Shown here piece by piece: positions 37,066 to 47,259 of a stretch of 64,000 nucleotides of DNA. Origin of the DNA: Nocardioides speluncae (GTDB lineage: Bacteria; Actinomycetota; Actinomycetes; Propionibacteriales; Nocardioidaceae); contig NZ_QEOO01000016.1 in the NCBI RefSeq assembly GCF_003121585.1, positions 1 to 64,000 on the forward strand, written 5' to 3'. How positions within the stretch are numbered: the stretch's first letter is position 1; every line of letters starts with the position of its first letter. A model generated the notes under the pieces. It searched no databases. It had not been told where the DNA came from and saw only the letters and a list, made by a program, of their open reading frames with translations. The translations under genes and the position numbers were made by a program.

Positions 37066-39120
37066 ATGCGCACTCTGCTCGCCACATTGTTGACCACAGC
37101 AGCCTTGCTGTTCGTTCCGCCAGCTACGGGCGCAGTGCCGGGACCACAGCTTCACCTCGAGTGGTACGACAGGGACGCCGAGTATGCCGACCCGGTGATG
37201 ATCGTTGGCCGCGCGACGCGCACGCACGCCAAGAGCCTGGTGTACGTGCAAGAGGCGCGAGCCGGCTCGTGGGTCAACGTCGCGAAGCAGCGAGTCGACC
37301 CAGGGCGACTGTTCAAGTTCCGGCTCTTCCCCAAGGTCGGCCGTCACTACTATCGCCTGCATATGCCGCGGCAGTACGGACAACCTGCGAAGCGCCTGTA
37401 CGTCGGGCCCACCGTGGTCACCCGGCGCACCGTCAAGATCGCCATGGGGAAGCCTAGATTCGGCGTCCCCTTCAATGGGACCACGGCCGTCTTCTCGGGT
37501 CGCCTCGACTACGCGCGGCCTGGGACCAGGGTCGTACTGCAGGTGCGGACCGGAGACACGTGGAGCACCAAGGACTCCGCCGCAGTCGACGCAGATGACT
37601 CGTTCTCTCTGACGACGACCACACCGACGACGGGCGCACCGACGTACAGAGTCGTCAAGGCGCAGGACGCATTCACTCGGTTTGCGGCTGCCGAGGTCCG
37701 CAGTCCGGTCTACCAGCACCCCATCGTGCTGAATCGTTGGGACGACAGTCGCGCGTACCGGGTGACCGACGAACATCCGATCCGCCTGCAGTTCCAGAGC
37801 AGCGCAGGGGTCACGCTCGCGATCCGGAGCCTCGTTGACGACTGGCGGTTGGAGCGCTATCTCACGTCCTACCTCTGGTCGTGGGACGGGACGCTCGTGA
37901 AGACGTGGTCGGGCGACGGCCGCGCTGCCACCCTCCCGCGCACGGGGACCTATTACCTCGACCTGTACGCCGACCCCGGTCGAGACATCGTCCTCGAGCC
38001 CTACGTCGCCGAGGCCGAGAACCGGGAACTGGACTCGTCCGTCATCGACTTCGTGGGCGACGGCCGCCCAGCCATTGCCTTTCAGGCTGGGGCCGGCGAA
38101 CTCGTGTCGCTGGCAAGTCCCGACCATTGTGGCAACGTCCTCGTCGGAACAGGCGTCGGGATGTCGGCGATCGACCGCACGCTGCCAGGGATCTGGCGGA
38201 TCCCCGCCGACGGCACCTACGCCGTCTTCACTGACCGGTGCTCCCGACAGGGCCGCCTCACCCGCGCTCGAGAAGTGGCCGCGGACCTGGACGAAGCAAT
38301 CACGCTCGAGCCGATGGGCGCCTACCAACCAACGGTTGTCAGCTTCGAGGCAACAGCCGGGGACGAAGTGCACCATGAGGTTGGCCCGCCTGGAGTATCC
38401 AGCACCGCCCTTACCGGCCCGACGGGGACGAGGTACGGCCCGTGGATCGAGCGGGTGGGGGAGTCCGGGACCCATTACTACACCTTGACCTCATACGAGG
38501 GCACGACCGACAGCCTTTCGTTCCAGATCTGCAAGACTCCCCGCTACGAGGGCAGCCTGACCGAAGGTTCGATCACCGTCGATACCAAGGGGTGCCGGTT
38601 TGCACGGGCCAACGTGCAGTTCACTGGCAAGGCCGGTGAATACCTACTCCGCAACACCGGAGATCGCTTCACCGGTGACCATTGCAGGTGGCATGCGATC
38701 GAAGCTGAACGCTGGGGCGACTGTGATGACGATCCGATGCCCGTCGACAGGCATTACGAGGTCACCATGGATGTTGGTGAGCCCCGCGACCTGTACCTCA
38801 GCACTCCGACACGCACCTCAGCACCCGCCGACTCGACCGAGGTCGTTGCGCCACTTGGTCGGCCGGGCCAGGAAGCTTGGCTACGGGTCGACACGCAACC
38901 CGGCGGCCGCTACCGACTCGTCCTGGACTCGGCAACAGTGGGCGACAACTACAACGTCTGGCAGGGCCTCGGAGACAGCTCGGCCCACATTCTGAATGGC
39001 GTCGGCGGCACGACCGAAGTCGAGTTCACCGCCTCGGCTGACACTGTCTGGCTCCGACTCGATCGTGGCGACAGCGACGACGTCGGGGACTTCAAGGCGA
39101 GGGTCTCGCCAGTTCCTTAG
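37066..39120 (+). CDS. Large secreted protein of unknown function
   Basis: A 684-residue exported protein; signal peptide MRTLLATLLTTAALLFVPP. The rest is beta-rich with scattered Cys pairs and several modules of about 100 residues carrying GxYYLxxY-type strands (TGTYYLDLYA, SGTHYYTLTSYEG), as in pre-peptidase or carbohydrate-binding jelly-roll domains. No catalytic motif recognised. ATG 37066 (MRTLL) matches the signal peptide; the frame upstream to 36949 runs through the hairpin and is rejected. The base composition looks a little less GC-rich than its neighbours. Confidence 0.65.
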   Translation: MRTLLATLLTTAALLFVPPATGAVPGPQLHLEWYDRDAEYADPVMIVGRATRTHAKSLVYVQEARAGSWVNVAKQRVDPGRLFKFRLFPKVGRHYYRLHMPRQYGQPAKRLYVGPTVVTRRTVKIAMGKPRFGVPFNGTTAVFSGRLDYARPGTRVVLQVRTGDTWSTKDSAAVDADDSFSLTTTTPTTGAPTYRVVKAQDAFTRFAAAEVRSPVYQHPIVLNRWDDSRAYRVTDEHPIRLQFQSSAGVTLAIRSLVDDWRLERYLTSYLWSWDGTLVKTWSGDGRAATLPRTGTYYLDLYADPGRDIVLEPYVAEAENRELDSSVIDFVGDGRPAIAFQAGAGELVSLASPDHCGNVLVGTGVGMSAIDRTLPGIWRIPADGTYAVFTDRCSRQGRLTRAREVAADLDEAITLEPMGAYQPTVVSFEATAGDEVHHEVGPPGVSSTALTGPTGTRYGPWIERVGESGTHYYTLTSYEGTTDSLSFQICKTPRYEGSLTEGSITVDTKGCRFARANVQFTGKAGEYLLRNTGDRFTGDHCRWHAIEAERWGDCDDDPMPVDRHYEVTMDVGEPRDLYLSTPTRTSAPADSTEVVAPLGRPGQEAWLRVDTQPGGRYRLVLDSATVGDNYNVWQGLGDSSAHILNGVGGTTEVEFTASADTVWLRLDRGDSDDVGDFKARVSPVP

Positions 39121-39136
39121 GCGACTGCGGCCCGGA

Positions 39137-40792
39137 TCAACCGTCGGTCATCGGAACCCGTACGCCACGCTCGGCGGCGACCTCGGCCGCCTTCTCGTAG
39201 CCGGCGTCGACGTGGCGGATCACGCCCATGCCCGGGTCGTTGGTGAGCACCCGCTCGATCTTCTCCGCCGCAAGCGAGGTGCCGTCGGCGACGCAGACCT
39301 GGCCGGCGTGCAGCGAGCGGCCCATGCCGACGCCGCCGCCGTGGTGGAACGACACCCATGACGCGCCGGACGCGGTGTTGACCAGCGCGTTCAGGATCGC
39401 CCAGTCGGCGATCGCGTCGGAGCCGTCGAGCATCCCCTCGGTCTCCCGGTACGGCGACGCCACCGAGCCGCAGTCAAGGTGGTCGCGGCCGATCACGATC
39501 GGCGCCTTCAGCTCACCGGACGCGACCATCTCGTTGAACTTCAGGCCCGCCAGGTGCCGCTCGCCGTACCCGAGCCAGCAGATCCGCGCCGGCAGCCCCT
39601 GGTAGGAGACCCGCTCGCCGGCCATCGTGATCCACTTCCGCAGCCGCTCGTTGTCGGGGAACAGCTCGAGGATCGCGCGGTCGGTGGCCGCGATGTCGGC
39701 CGGGTCGCCGGAGAGCGCCGCCCACCTGAACGGGCCCTTGCCCTCACAGAACAGGGGCCGGATGTACGCCGGCACAAAGCCCGGGAACTCGAAGGCCCGG
39801 TCGTAGCCGCCCTTGCGCGCCTCGTCGCGGATCGAGTTTCCGTAGTCGAACACCTCGGCGCCGCGGTCCTGGAACTCCACCATCGCCCGCACGTGCGTGG
39901 CCATCGACTCCTGCGCCCGCTTGGTGAAGCCGGCCGGGTCCTCGCTGCGCTCGGTCTCCCAGTCCTCGAACTTGGTGCCGGCGGGCAGGTAGAACAGCGG
40001 GTCGTGGGCGGAGGTCTGGTCGGTGACGATGTCGATCGGCGCGTCCTTCTCCAGCAGCTCGGGCAGCAGCACCGCCGCATTGCCGAGTACGCCGATCGAC
40101 AGCGGCCGCCTCTCATCACGAGCAGCCACCGCCATCTCGACGGCCTCGTCGAGGGTCGCCGCCTGGACGTCGAGGTACTTGTGGTCCAGCCGCCGCTGGA
40201 TCCGGGCCTGGTCGCACTCGATGCAGATCACGACGCCGTCGTTCATGGTGACCGCGAGCGGCTGCGCGCCGCCCATGCCGCCGAGGCCGGCGGTCAGGGT
40301 GATCGTCCCGGCCAGGGTCCCGTTGAACCGCTTGTCGGCGACGGCGGCGAAGGTCTCGAAGGTGCCCTGCAGGATGCCCTGGGTGCCGATGTAGATCCAC
40401 GACCCGGCGGTCATCTGGCCGTACATCGTCAGCCCGAGGTCCTCCAGCCGCCGGAACTCCTCCCAGTTGGCCCAGTCGCCGACCAGGTTGGAGTTCGCGA
40501 TCAGCACCCGCGGCGCCCACTCGTGGGTCTTCATCACGCCGACCGGCTTGCCGCTCTGGACCAGCATCGTCTCGTCGGCCTCGAGCGTGCGCAGGGTCGC
40601 GACCAGGGCGTCGTACGCCTCCCAGCTGCGGGCGGCGCGCCCGGTGCCGCCGTACACCACGAGGTCCTCGGGGCGCTCGGCGTTCTCCGGGTCGAGGTTG
40701 TTCATCAGCATCCGCAGCGGTGCCTCGGTCTGCCACGACTTCGCGGTCAGCTCGGTCCCGTGCGCTGCGTGAATGGGTAGGCGGTTGTTCAC
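39137..40792 (-). CDS. hutU: Urocanate hydratase
   Basis: A 551-residue NAD-dependent urocanase, adding water to urocanate to give 4-imidazolone-5-propanoate. Recognised by [30 protein letters not shown] DWANWEEF, the glycine-rich [29 protein letters not shown] [12 protein letters not shown], the active-site region [10 protein letters not shown] and [16 protein letters not shown] [11 protein letters not shown]. Full length compared with the family. The GTG at 40792 overlaps the hutH stop (GTGA). Ends 16 bp from the convergent secreted protein gene. Confidence 0.95.
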   Translation of the reverse strand: MNNRLPIHAAHGTELTAKSWQTEAPLRMLMNNLDPENAERPEDLVVYGGTGRAARSWEAYDALVATLRTLEADETMLVQSGKPVGVMKTHEWAPRVLIANSNLVGDWANWEEFRRLEDLGLTMYGQMTAGSWIYIGTQGILQGTFETFAAVADKRFNGTLAGTITLTAGLGGMGGAQPLAVTMNDGVVICIECDQARIQRRLDHKYLDVQAATLDEAVEMAVAARDERRPLSIGVLGNAAVLLPELLEKDAPIDIVTDQTSAHDPLFYLPAGTKFEDWETERSEDPAGFTKRAQESMATHVRAMVEFQDRGAEVFDYGNSIRDEARKGGYDRAFEFPGFVPAYIRPLFCEGKGPFRWAALSGDPADIAATDRAILELFPDNERLRKWITMAGERVSYQGLPARICWLGYGERHLAGLKFNEMVASGELKAPIVIGRDHLDCGSVASPYRETEGMLDGSDAIADWAILNALVNTASGASWVSFHHGGGVGMGRSLHAGQVCVADGTSLAAEKIERVLTNDPGMGVIRHVDAGYEKAAEVAAERGVRVPMTDG

Positions 40793-42336
40793 TTCAGTTC
40801 TCCAATCTCGGCCTCGGCCGCGGCGAGTACGGCGCCCGAGCGGACCAGCTCGACGGTCTTCTCGATCTCGGGTGACAGGTGACGGTCGGGTCCCGGGCCG
40901 GCAATCCCGGACTCCCGGAGCAGCCGTACGACGGCGCCAGTGGCCGGCGACGGGGTGAGTGGCGCGCGGAGGTCCAGCGCGCGGGCGGCGGTGAGCACCT
41001 CGATCGCGACCACCCGGGTCAGCCCGTCGACCGAGCGGCGCAGCTTGCGGGCGGCCGACCAGCCCATCGAGACGTGGTCCTCCTGCATCGCGCTGGACGG
41101 GATCGAGTCGACGGACGCGGGTGCCGCGAGCCGCTTGAGCTCGCTCACGATCGCGGCCTGGGTGTACTGCGCGATCATGTGTCCGCTGTCCACGCCCGGG
41201 TCGTCGGCGAGGAAGGGGTTCAGCCCGTGGTTGCGGGCCTTGTCGAGGAAGCGGTCGGTACGCCGCTCGCTGATCGACGCCACGTCGGCGGCCACGATCG
41301 CGAGGAAGTCGAGGACGTAGGCGACCGGTGCGCCGTGGAAGTTGCCGTTGGACTCGACCCGCCCCTCGTCGGCGAGGACGACAGGATTGTCGATGGCGGA
41401 CGCGAGCTCGAGGCCGGCGACCGTGGCGGCGTACTCGACGGTGTCGCGGGCGGCGCCGTGCACCTGCGGTGAGCAGCGCAGCGAGTAGGCGTCCTGGACC
41501 TTGTTGCAGTCGGGGCCGCGGTGGGACGCGACGATCCCGGAGTCGGCAAGCAGCGCGGACAGGTTGGCGGCGCTGAGCGCCTGGCCTGGGTGCGGGCGGA
41601 TCGCCTGCAGCTCGGGCGCGAAGACGCGGTCGGTGCCGAGCTGCCCCTCGACGCTCATCCCGGCGGCGATGTCGGCGGTCCTGAGCAGCCGGCGCAGGTC
41701 GGTGATCGCGAGGACCAGCATGCCGAGCATGCCGTCGGTGCCGTTGATCAGCGCCAGCCCTTCCTTGGCCTCGAGCTCGAGCGGCTTCAGCCCCGCCTCG
41801 GCGAGCGCGTCGGCCGCAGGGACCACTGCGCCCTGCGCCGTACGCACCGTGCCCTCGCCCATCAGCGCCAGCGCGCAGTGCGACAGCGGCGCCAGGTCGC
41901 CGGAGCAGCCGAGCGAGCCGTACTCGTGCACGATCGGCGTGATCTGGTGGGTGAGCAGGTCGGCGATCAGCTGCGCGGTCTCGGGCCGTACGCCGGTGTG
42001 CCCAGTCGCTAGGGTCGACAGCCGGAGCAGCATCAGCGCCCGGGTGACCTCCCGCTCGACCTCGGGGCCGGAGCCGGCCGCGTGCGAGCGGACCAGGCTC
42101 TTCTGCAACTGAGCGCGCATCTCGGTCGGGATGTGCCGAGTCGCCAGCGCGCCGAACCCCGTCGAGATGCCGTACGCCGGAGTCGGCGCCGCCGCCAGCT
42201 CGTCGACCACCGCCCGCGCCCTCACGATCGCGTCCTTGGCATCCTCGCCGAGCACCACCCCTGCGCCACTCCGAGCGACAGCCACCACGTCCGCGAACGA
42301 CACCGGACCTACTCCAACCACGACCTGCGAGCTCAT
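40789..42336 (-). CDS. hutH: Histidine ammonia-lyase
   Basis: A 515-residue lyase forming urocanate from histidine. The MIO prosthetic group region is [16 protein letters not shown], so the tripeptide is Cys144-Ser145-Gly146 instead of the common Ala-Ser-Gly. YGISTGFG near residue 55, [14 protein letters not shown] and QEDHVSMG are further signatures. It is translated before hutU, with overlapping codons. ATG 42336 (MSSQVV) is used. Control may be by the nearby IclR protein (44886), which is inference. Confidence 0.95.
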   Translation of the reverse strand: MSSQVVVGVGPVSFADVVAVARSGAGVVLGEDAKDAIVRARAVVDELAAAPTPAYGISTGFGALATRHIPTEMRAQLQKSLVRSHAAGSGPEVEREVTRALMLLRLSTLATGHTGVRPETAQLIADLLTHQITPIVHEYGSLGCSGDLAPLSHCALALMGEGTVRTAQGAVVPAADALAEAGLKPLELEAKEGLALINGTDGMLGMLVLAITDLRRLLRTADIAAGMSVEGQLGTDRVFAPELQAIRPHPGQALSAANLSALLADSGIVASHRGPDCNKVQDAYSLRCSPQVHGAARDTVEYAATVAGLELASAIDNPVVLADEGRVESNGNFHGAPVAYVLDFLAIVAADVASISERRTDRFLDKARNHGLNPFLADDPGVDSGHMIAQYTQAAIVSELKRLAAPASVDSIPSSAMQEDHVSMGWSAARKLRRSVDGLTRVVAIEVLTAARALDLRAPLTPSPATGAVVRLLRESGIAGPGPDRHLSPEIEKTVELVRSGAVLAAAEAEIGELK

Positions 42337-42394
42337 GCCGCCCATCAAACTCCGCGGCGACGGCGTGGGCCATCGCCGCGCCGTACTCGCCGTC

Positions 42395-42832
42395 TCACAT
42401 CCGAGACCGCGCCCAGAAGCTCGGGTCGTACTCGATCCAGATCCGCTGCGGATCGTCGGCCGCGACCCGGACCTGGGTCACCCGGCCCACCGTGAGGTAG
42501 CCCCAAGCCGTGGACTCGTGGACCGCGACGTACGGCTCGCGGCCGGGCAGCTCCACGCTCAGCGTGTGGTCGTAGTACGCGCTCCCGTCGTGGAAGCGCC
42601 CGTTGCGGCGTACCTCCATGACCGTCGCGATCCCGAGGATGCCGGCCTTGCGGGCCCGCCTCTCCGCCTGCCGGAGCCGACGGTCGGCGAACCCGCCGAT
42701 CATGAAGACCACGTTGACGACGGCCGCGGACGCCAGCCAGAGGACCACGCCCTCGGCGACCCGCCCAGTGCTGTACAGCACGACACCGATCACGAACAGG
42801 GCGATGGCGGCGAGGACCAGCAGACGACGCAT
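42395..42832 (-). CDS. Two-helix membrane protein with small beta domain
   Basis: A 145-residue protein starting MRRLLVLAAIALFVIGVVLY, a second helix near residues 27-50, then a soluble C-terminal half with short strands (GIATVMEVRRNGRFHDGSAY, VTQVRVAADDPQRIWI) like DUF3592-type domains. Function unknown. Divergent from the glycosidase gene across a region with two hairpins. Confidence 0.65.
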   Translation of the reverse strand: MRRLLVLAAIALFVIGVVLYSTGRVAEGVVLWLASAAVVNVVFMIGGFADRRLRQAERRARKAGILGIATVMEVRRNGRFHDGSAYYDHTLSVELPGREPYVAVHESTAWGYLTVGRVTQVRVAADDPQRIWIEYDPSFWARSRM

Positions 42833-42887
42833 ACCCACGAGGCTAGGCGAGTAGCGCGTCATAGACCGGACCTGACGCCGTCTCGTA

Positions 42888-42951
42888 GCGGGGCAACCCA
42901 GTGCCCCGCCGGTAAGCGGCCGCCCGGACTGGTCCCGGGCGGCCGCTTACC
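42888..42951. repeat. Two tandem hairpins between divergent genes
   Basis: Hairpin 1 has arms GCGGGGCA (42888-42895) and TGCCCCGC (42902-42909). Hairpin 2 has 17-bp perfect arms (42911-42927 and 42935-42951, GGTAAGCGGCCGCCCGG on the left) with a 7-nt loop. The flanking genes point away, so this is not a normal terminator position. Confidence 0.7.
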
Positions 42952-43015
42952 TTGGTCGGCAGGAGGCGGCCAACGCCTGCGCGGCGACGCGGCCGCCAGC
43001 CTAGGATCGGGACCC

Positions 43016-44857
43016 GTGTCTCGTACCCGCCTCGCCGCCCTCGCCGGTGTCACCGGCCTCGTCCTCACCGCCGTACCCGCCATCACCTCGGCTGCCGCCA
43101 CTCCGGCGCCGGCCGGCCCGACAGCCGCACCGCCGACGCTGACCATCACCACGACGGGAGCCGGCGCGCCGCCGGTCGCGGCCGGGATCATCGGCGGCAA
43201 CCAGCGCTGGCTGCAGGACGCCGACCACGCCCTCGGCCAGGACGGACAGGTCCGGGATCGGATCGTCGAGCTCGCGAAGAACGCCGGCATCAAGGCCGTG
43301 CGCTACCCGGGCGGGACGGTCGCGAACCTCTTCGACTACCGGCACGCCGTGGGCACGCCCGGCTGCCAGACCAGCGGCGGCTTCGCATTCACCCAGTTCG
43401 CGCCGATCCCGGCGGCGAAGTCGAGGTACACGCTCCCCAGGCACAACACGCTGATGAAGGGCATCGGCGGCCGCACCAACCTGATGCTGCCGATGGTCAA
43501 CACCACGCCGGAGCGGGCCAAGGCCTTCGTCCGGGCGGCGGCGAAGGCGACCGGCCAGTTCATCGTCGAGATCGGCAACGAGCCCTACCTCGGCAACCAG
43601 CGCTACTGGCGCTCCACCGACACCACGCAGCGTCTCGACGAGTACATCAAGGGCGGCAAGCGGCTCCAGCCCACCGGCTCCGGCGTCTACAAGAACAACA
43701 ACGGCCTGTTCGACACCGACAACTGCGACCTCCTCCACCCGAAGACCGCCGACGGCACCGCCAACCAGGTCTACCGACCGCGGTTCACCCCGATCTCGCT
43801 CGACCCGGCGCCGGTGGTCACGGTCGCCGGCCAGACCTGGCGGTAGGTCGCGAGGCTGGGCGCCCACCGTCCGGGCGCCCGGGTGTTCACGCTGGACAAG
43901 CTCCGGCAAACGGTCCGGTTCGGCGACGGCGTGCACGGCGCCAAGCCGATCGGCACGATGCGGATCAAGTACACCGCCGGCCGGATGCCCGGCTTCTCTG
44001 ACTTCTACAAGGCGCTGAAGTCGATGGACGACATCGACGTGCAGGTCTGCGCCGGCTGGGGCCGGCCGGACTTCGTCGCCCGGATGAAGCAGCTCGGCCG
44101 CAGGTACGACTGCCTCGGCGTCCACGAGTACGCCAACATCTCCGGCGTCTCGGAGTTCCCCGACGTGTACCGCAAGCTGATGGCCGAGGGCGACGCCGAG
44201 ACCGCCGAGCTCGGGCTGCTGCGGCGGTCGATGCGCGCCAGCGGCCCGGACGCCGGCAAGCGGTTCCTGATCGTCACCGAGTTCGGCAGCCTGAACCCGC
44301 CGTACCCCCAGCAGGGCCAGCGGTTCCTGCACGACCTCCTGCTGGCCCGGCTGCTCGCCGGGCAGGTCCTGAACGGCGTACCCGTCTCCAACCTGTCCAA
44401 CTTCGCCAGCTACTTCGAGAAGTACGGCGCCGGCGACAGCGCCCGGTTCGCACTCGCCAGCCGCGGCTACCTCACCCGGCTGTTCCGGCATGTGGTCGGG
44501 CAGCGGCCGGTGCAGGTGACCGGCAGCCACGACGGCGTCACCGTGCTCGGCACCCGCCGCGGCACCACTGCCAGCCTGCTGGTCGTCAACAAGCGCTGGT
44601 CCGCGGCATATGTCCCGGAGATCCGGCTGCCCGGCCGGGACGCGCCGACCTGCGTCGGCATCCGCACCCTGCGGACCGACCCGCACACGATCACCCGCGG
44701 CGACAGCGCAGATGCGCTGCCCAAGTCGGTGCGGCCGGCGAAGTCGCAGGTCTGGCAAGCCGGTACGCCGTTCCGACCGCGCTTCGGGTCGCACTCGATC
44801 ACCCTGCTGACGTTCCGGCCGAAGGGTGCCGCTCCCTGCCCGACGATCACCCCATAG
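43016..44857 (+). pseudogene. Secreted clan GH-A-like glycosidase with internal TAG
   Basis: A single frame of 614 codons interrupted by TAG at 43844-43846. The first half has a signal peptide (VSRTRLAALAGVTGLVLTAV), VRYPGGTVANLFDY and IVEIGNEPYLGN with the expected acid/base Glu. The second half has LGVHEYANISGV and FLIVTEFGSLNPP with the expected nucleophile Glu and a C-terminal beta domain. Both are needed for a retaining clan-A hydrolase (GH39/GH79-like). TGG CGG TAG GTC GCG suggests GAG changed to TAG, giving TWR-stop-VARLG. Pseudogene, readthrough or a base-call error are the options. Confidence 0.7.
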
Positions 44858-44885
44858 CCGACCCGACCTCTGAAAAACTGGCTCC

Positions 44886-45638
44886 ATGAGCCAGGTACCT
44901 GCGGCAACGCGTGCACTCCGGGTGCTCCGGTTCCTGGCGAGCCAGCCGGACCCGGTGCCGCTGGACCGGATCGCGCGGCAGTGCGAGCTGCCGCGGAGTA
45001 CGGCGTACCACCTTCTCAACGCGATGATCGACGAAGGCTTCGTGGTGCACCTGGCCGACGAACACCGCTACGGGCTCGGAGTGGCGGCGTTCGAGGTCGG
45101 CAGCGGCTACTCGCGGCAGGGCCCACTGCAGCGGATCGCCCGCCGGCCGCTGGCCGACCTCGCGGACCGGGTCGCCGAGACCGCCCACCTCGCCGTACTG
45201 CACGGGCGCGATGTCCTCTACGTCATCGAGGAGCGGGCCGCCGGCCGGCCGCCGCTGGTCACCGACGTCGGCGTCCGGCTCCCCGCGCACCTCACCGCCA
45301 GCGGCCGCGCCATCCTCGCCGCGCTGCCGGCCGCCCAGGTCCGTGCGCTCTACCCGGACCGGACCGCGTTCGTCGACCGGCACGGCCACGGCCCGGACTC
45401 GCCCGGCGCGCTGCGGGTGGTGCTGACCGAGACCCGCACCCGCGGGTACGCCGTGGAGGACGGCGAGGTCACGCCCGGCTTCGCGAGCGTGGCCGCCGCC
45501 GTACTCGACCACAACGGCCACCCGGTCGCCGGGCTGGCCGTGACCTACGACCTCGGCCGCTCCAAGCCCGCCGACCTGCCCGCCGCCGTACGGCGTACCG
45601 CCGGCCTGCTGTCCCGCCGGCTCAGCGGCCGGGCTTGA
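44886..45638 (+). CDS. IclR-family transcriptional regulator
   Basis: A 250-residue regulator: winged helix in residues 5-65 (PLDRIARQCELPRSTAYHLL) followed by the IclR effector domain (VAETAHLAVLHGRDVLYVIE, LTASGRAILAALP, GYAVEDGEVTPGFASVAA). ATG 44886 is 28 bp after the broken glycosidase stop. The family often controls catabolic genes such as hut, and hutUH lies 2.5 kb away on the other strand, so control of hut is possible but not shown. Confidence 0.85.
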   Translation: MSQVPAATRALRVLRFLASQPDPVPLDRIARQCELPRSTAYHLLNAMIDEGFVVHLADEHRYGLGVAAFEVGSGYSRQGPLQRIARRPLADLADRVAETAHLAVLHGRDVLYVIEERAAGRPPLVTDVGVRLPAHLTASGRAILAALPAAQVRALYPDRTAFVDRHGHGPDSPGALRVVLTETRTRGYAVEDGEVTPGFASVAAAVLDHNGHPVAGLAVTYDLGRSKPADLPAAVRRTAGLLSRRLSGRA

Positions 45639-45718
45639 CGGTCGGCTCGCAAGAACTGTCGGTGGTGGCTGCGAGCCTGTTCGGCTGGTCACCGTGACCG
45701 GCAGAACAGGAGCTGGTC

Positions 45719-46288
45719 ATGACGACCACACAGCCAATCGGTGACATCACCGTTATCCGAGAACGGCAGAGAAAGAACACTGCGTACGTCGCGCGGGTCC
45801 TCGCATCGGGCCTCTTTACCGCGGGCGCCATCACGGCCGCAGTGGGATTTGCGACGCGATCCGAGCCAGCCAAGGAAGAGGCCCCCGGCCTCGGGCTCTT
45901 CATCCGCTCGCTTGTCGGTCTCGACCGGGCGGCCGCAACCGAGGCCTTCTCGCAGTTCCTCGGTGACTCGACCTACACGGCTCAACAGATCCACTTCGTG
46001 AACCTGATCGTTGAGGAACTCACTCGGAACGGAGCCATGCAAGCCCGCCGACTGTTCGAGTCACCCTTCACCGACCACGCCCCTCAGGGCCCGACCGGGG
46101 TCTTCAGCGAGACCGAAGTCGAGGGAATCGTGGAGATCCTCAACGAGATCGAATCCCACGCGGCACCCGAGATAGCCGTCGCCTATGAAGCGGTGGCACG
46201 CCGCACGATCCGGTCGATCAAGGCGTGGTCTGCAGCGGCGGAGCTGCCGTCGACGGTCGGCGCTGTCCCGCGACTCACCACGGCGTGA
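45719..46288 (+). pseudogene. Orphan C-terminal fragment of type I restriction subunit HsdR
   Basis: A 189-residue frame. Residues about 58-150 (GLGLFIRSLVGLDRAAATEA, QIHFVNLIVEELTRNGAM, SPFTDHAPQGPTGVFSE) match the C-terminal helical domain of EcoEI-type HsdR, which contacts the methylase. The helicase and nuclease parts are absent, the N-terminal 57 residues are unlike HsdR, and the last 35 residues are antisense to the oxidoreductase gene at 46183. So this is a remnant whose 3' end runs into the neighbouring cluster. No hsdM or hsdS is in the window. Confidence 0.65.
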
Positions 46289-47259
46289 AACTCGTCGAGC
46301 TGCCGCTGGAAAGGGTCGGCGAACGAGACGGGCTCAGTCGGCTCGCCGACCTGGTGGGTGTTCAGCGTTGCCGGGGCGTGGGGCAGGTAGGGCGAGGGCA
46401 GGTGCGCGGTCCAGCGGTGGCGGGGTCCCACGACCCGGATGGTCTCCTCGTAGCTGCCGGCCTCGACATAGGAGTAGGTGAGGGTGCCGGTCAGCTGGTC
46501 GGACCACGAGAAGGAGATCCGACCGTCGAGTCCGGCGTTCCAGAAGTGGGCGTGGAGCACCTGTGCAGGTTCTCCGGCGAGGCCGTGGATCAGGTTGATG
46601 TCGTGGATGACGCTGGTGGTGAGCAGGACGTAGGCGCGTCGGGTGGCGACGTCGTCGGCGGGTACGCCGAGCGCTGCGAGGTGAGCGGAGATGTCCGAGC
46701 GGGCGGTCTCGGAGTCGAGATAGGTCGGTAGGTCGGTGCTGAAGCCGCGGCCGTGACCGATCACGGGCTGGAGGTAGCCGTCCTCGGGCGGGTGGAGGAG
46801 GTCGATGGCGATGCTCGTGGCATGGCCGCCGGCGATGGCTTCGGAGAGCCGGTGCACGGTCTCGTACTGGCGCTTCATGTAGCCGACCTGGAGCGGTACG
46901 CCGCGGCTCGAGAACGCCGCTGCGGCGCTGGCTGCCGCCCGGTGCGTGTAGGCGATCGGCTTCTCCGCCAGGGTGGGAATCCCGTGCCGGGCGAGCGCCT
47001 CGAGCGGGTCGCTGTGGTCGCCGGTGATCAGCAGCGCCGCACAGTCAAGGTCGGTGGCGTGCCCGAGCAGGTCTTCGAGGGAGTCGTGGCGGCGGGCGTT
47101 CGGGAAGTTGGTCCCGGCCCGGGTAAGGGCGTGCGGGTCGGCATCGCAGAGGGCGCGCACGTCGTACAGGTCCACGAGCTGCTGGAGCGCGGGGAAGTAG
47201 CGGGCACGGGCAACGATGCCGCAGCCGATCACGGCGAGAGCGAGCCGGGTGGTGGTCAT
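46183..47259 (-). CDS. Gfo/Idh/MocA-family oxidoreductase, A
   Basis: A 358-residue NAD(P)-dependent sugar or cyclitol dehydrogenase-like protein: LALAVIGCGIVARARYFPAL gives the Rossmann fingerprint, EKPIAYTHRAA the conserved EKP, and a C-terminal substrate domain follows (SVIHDINLIHGLAGEP). Last gene of the leftward operon from 52458. ATG 47259 overlaps the kinase-like gene stop. Its 3' end overlaps the HsdR remnant. Substrate unknown. Confidence 0.8.
   Translation of the reverse strand: MTTTRLALAVIGCGIVARARYFPALQQLVDLYDVRALCDADPHALTRAGTNFPNARRHDSLEDLLGHATDLDCAALLITGDHSDPLEALARHGIPTLAEKPIAYTHRAAASAAAAFSSRGVPLQVGYMKRQYETVHRLSEAIAGGHATSIAIDLLHPPEDGYLQPVIGHGRGFSTDLPTYLDSETARSDISAHLAALGVPADDVATRRAYVLLTTSVIHDINLIHGLAGEPAQVLHAHFWNAGLDGRISFSWSDQLTGTLTYSYVEAGSYEETIRVVGPRHRWTAHLPSPYLPHAPATLNTHQVGEPTEPVSFADPFQRQLDEFHAVVSRGTAPTVDGSSAAADHALIDRIVRRATAS

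Noticed and set aside
42911..42951. Calling the 17-bp hairpin a terminator
   Set aside because: Both flanking genes are transcribed away from it, so no transcript is expected to end there.
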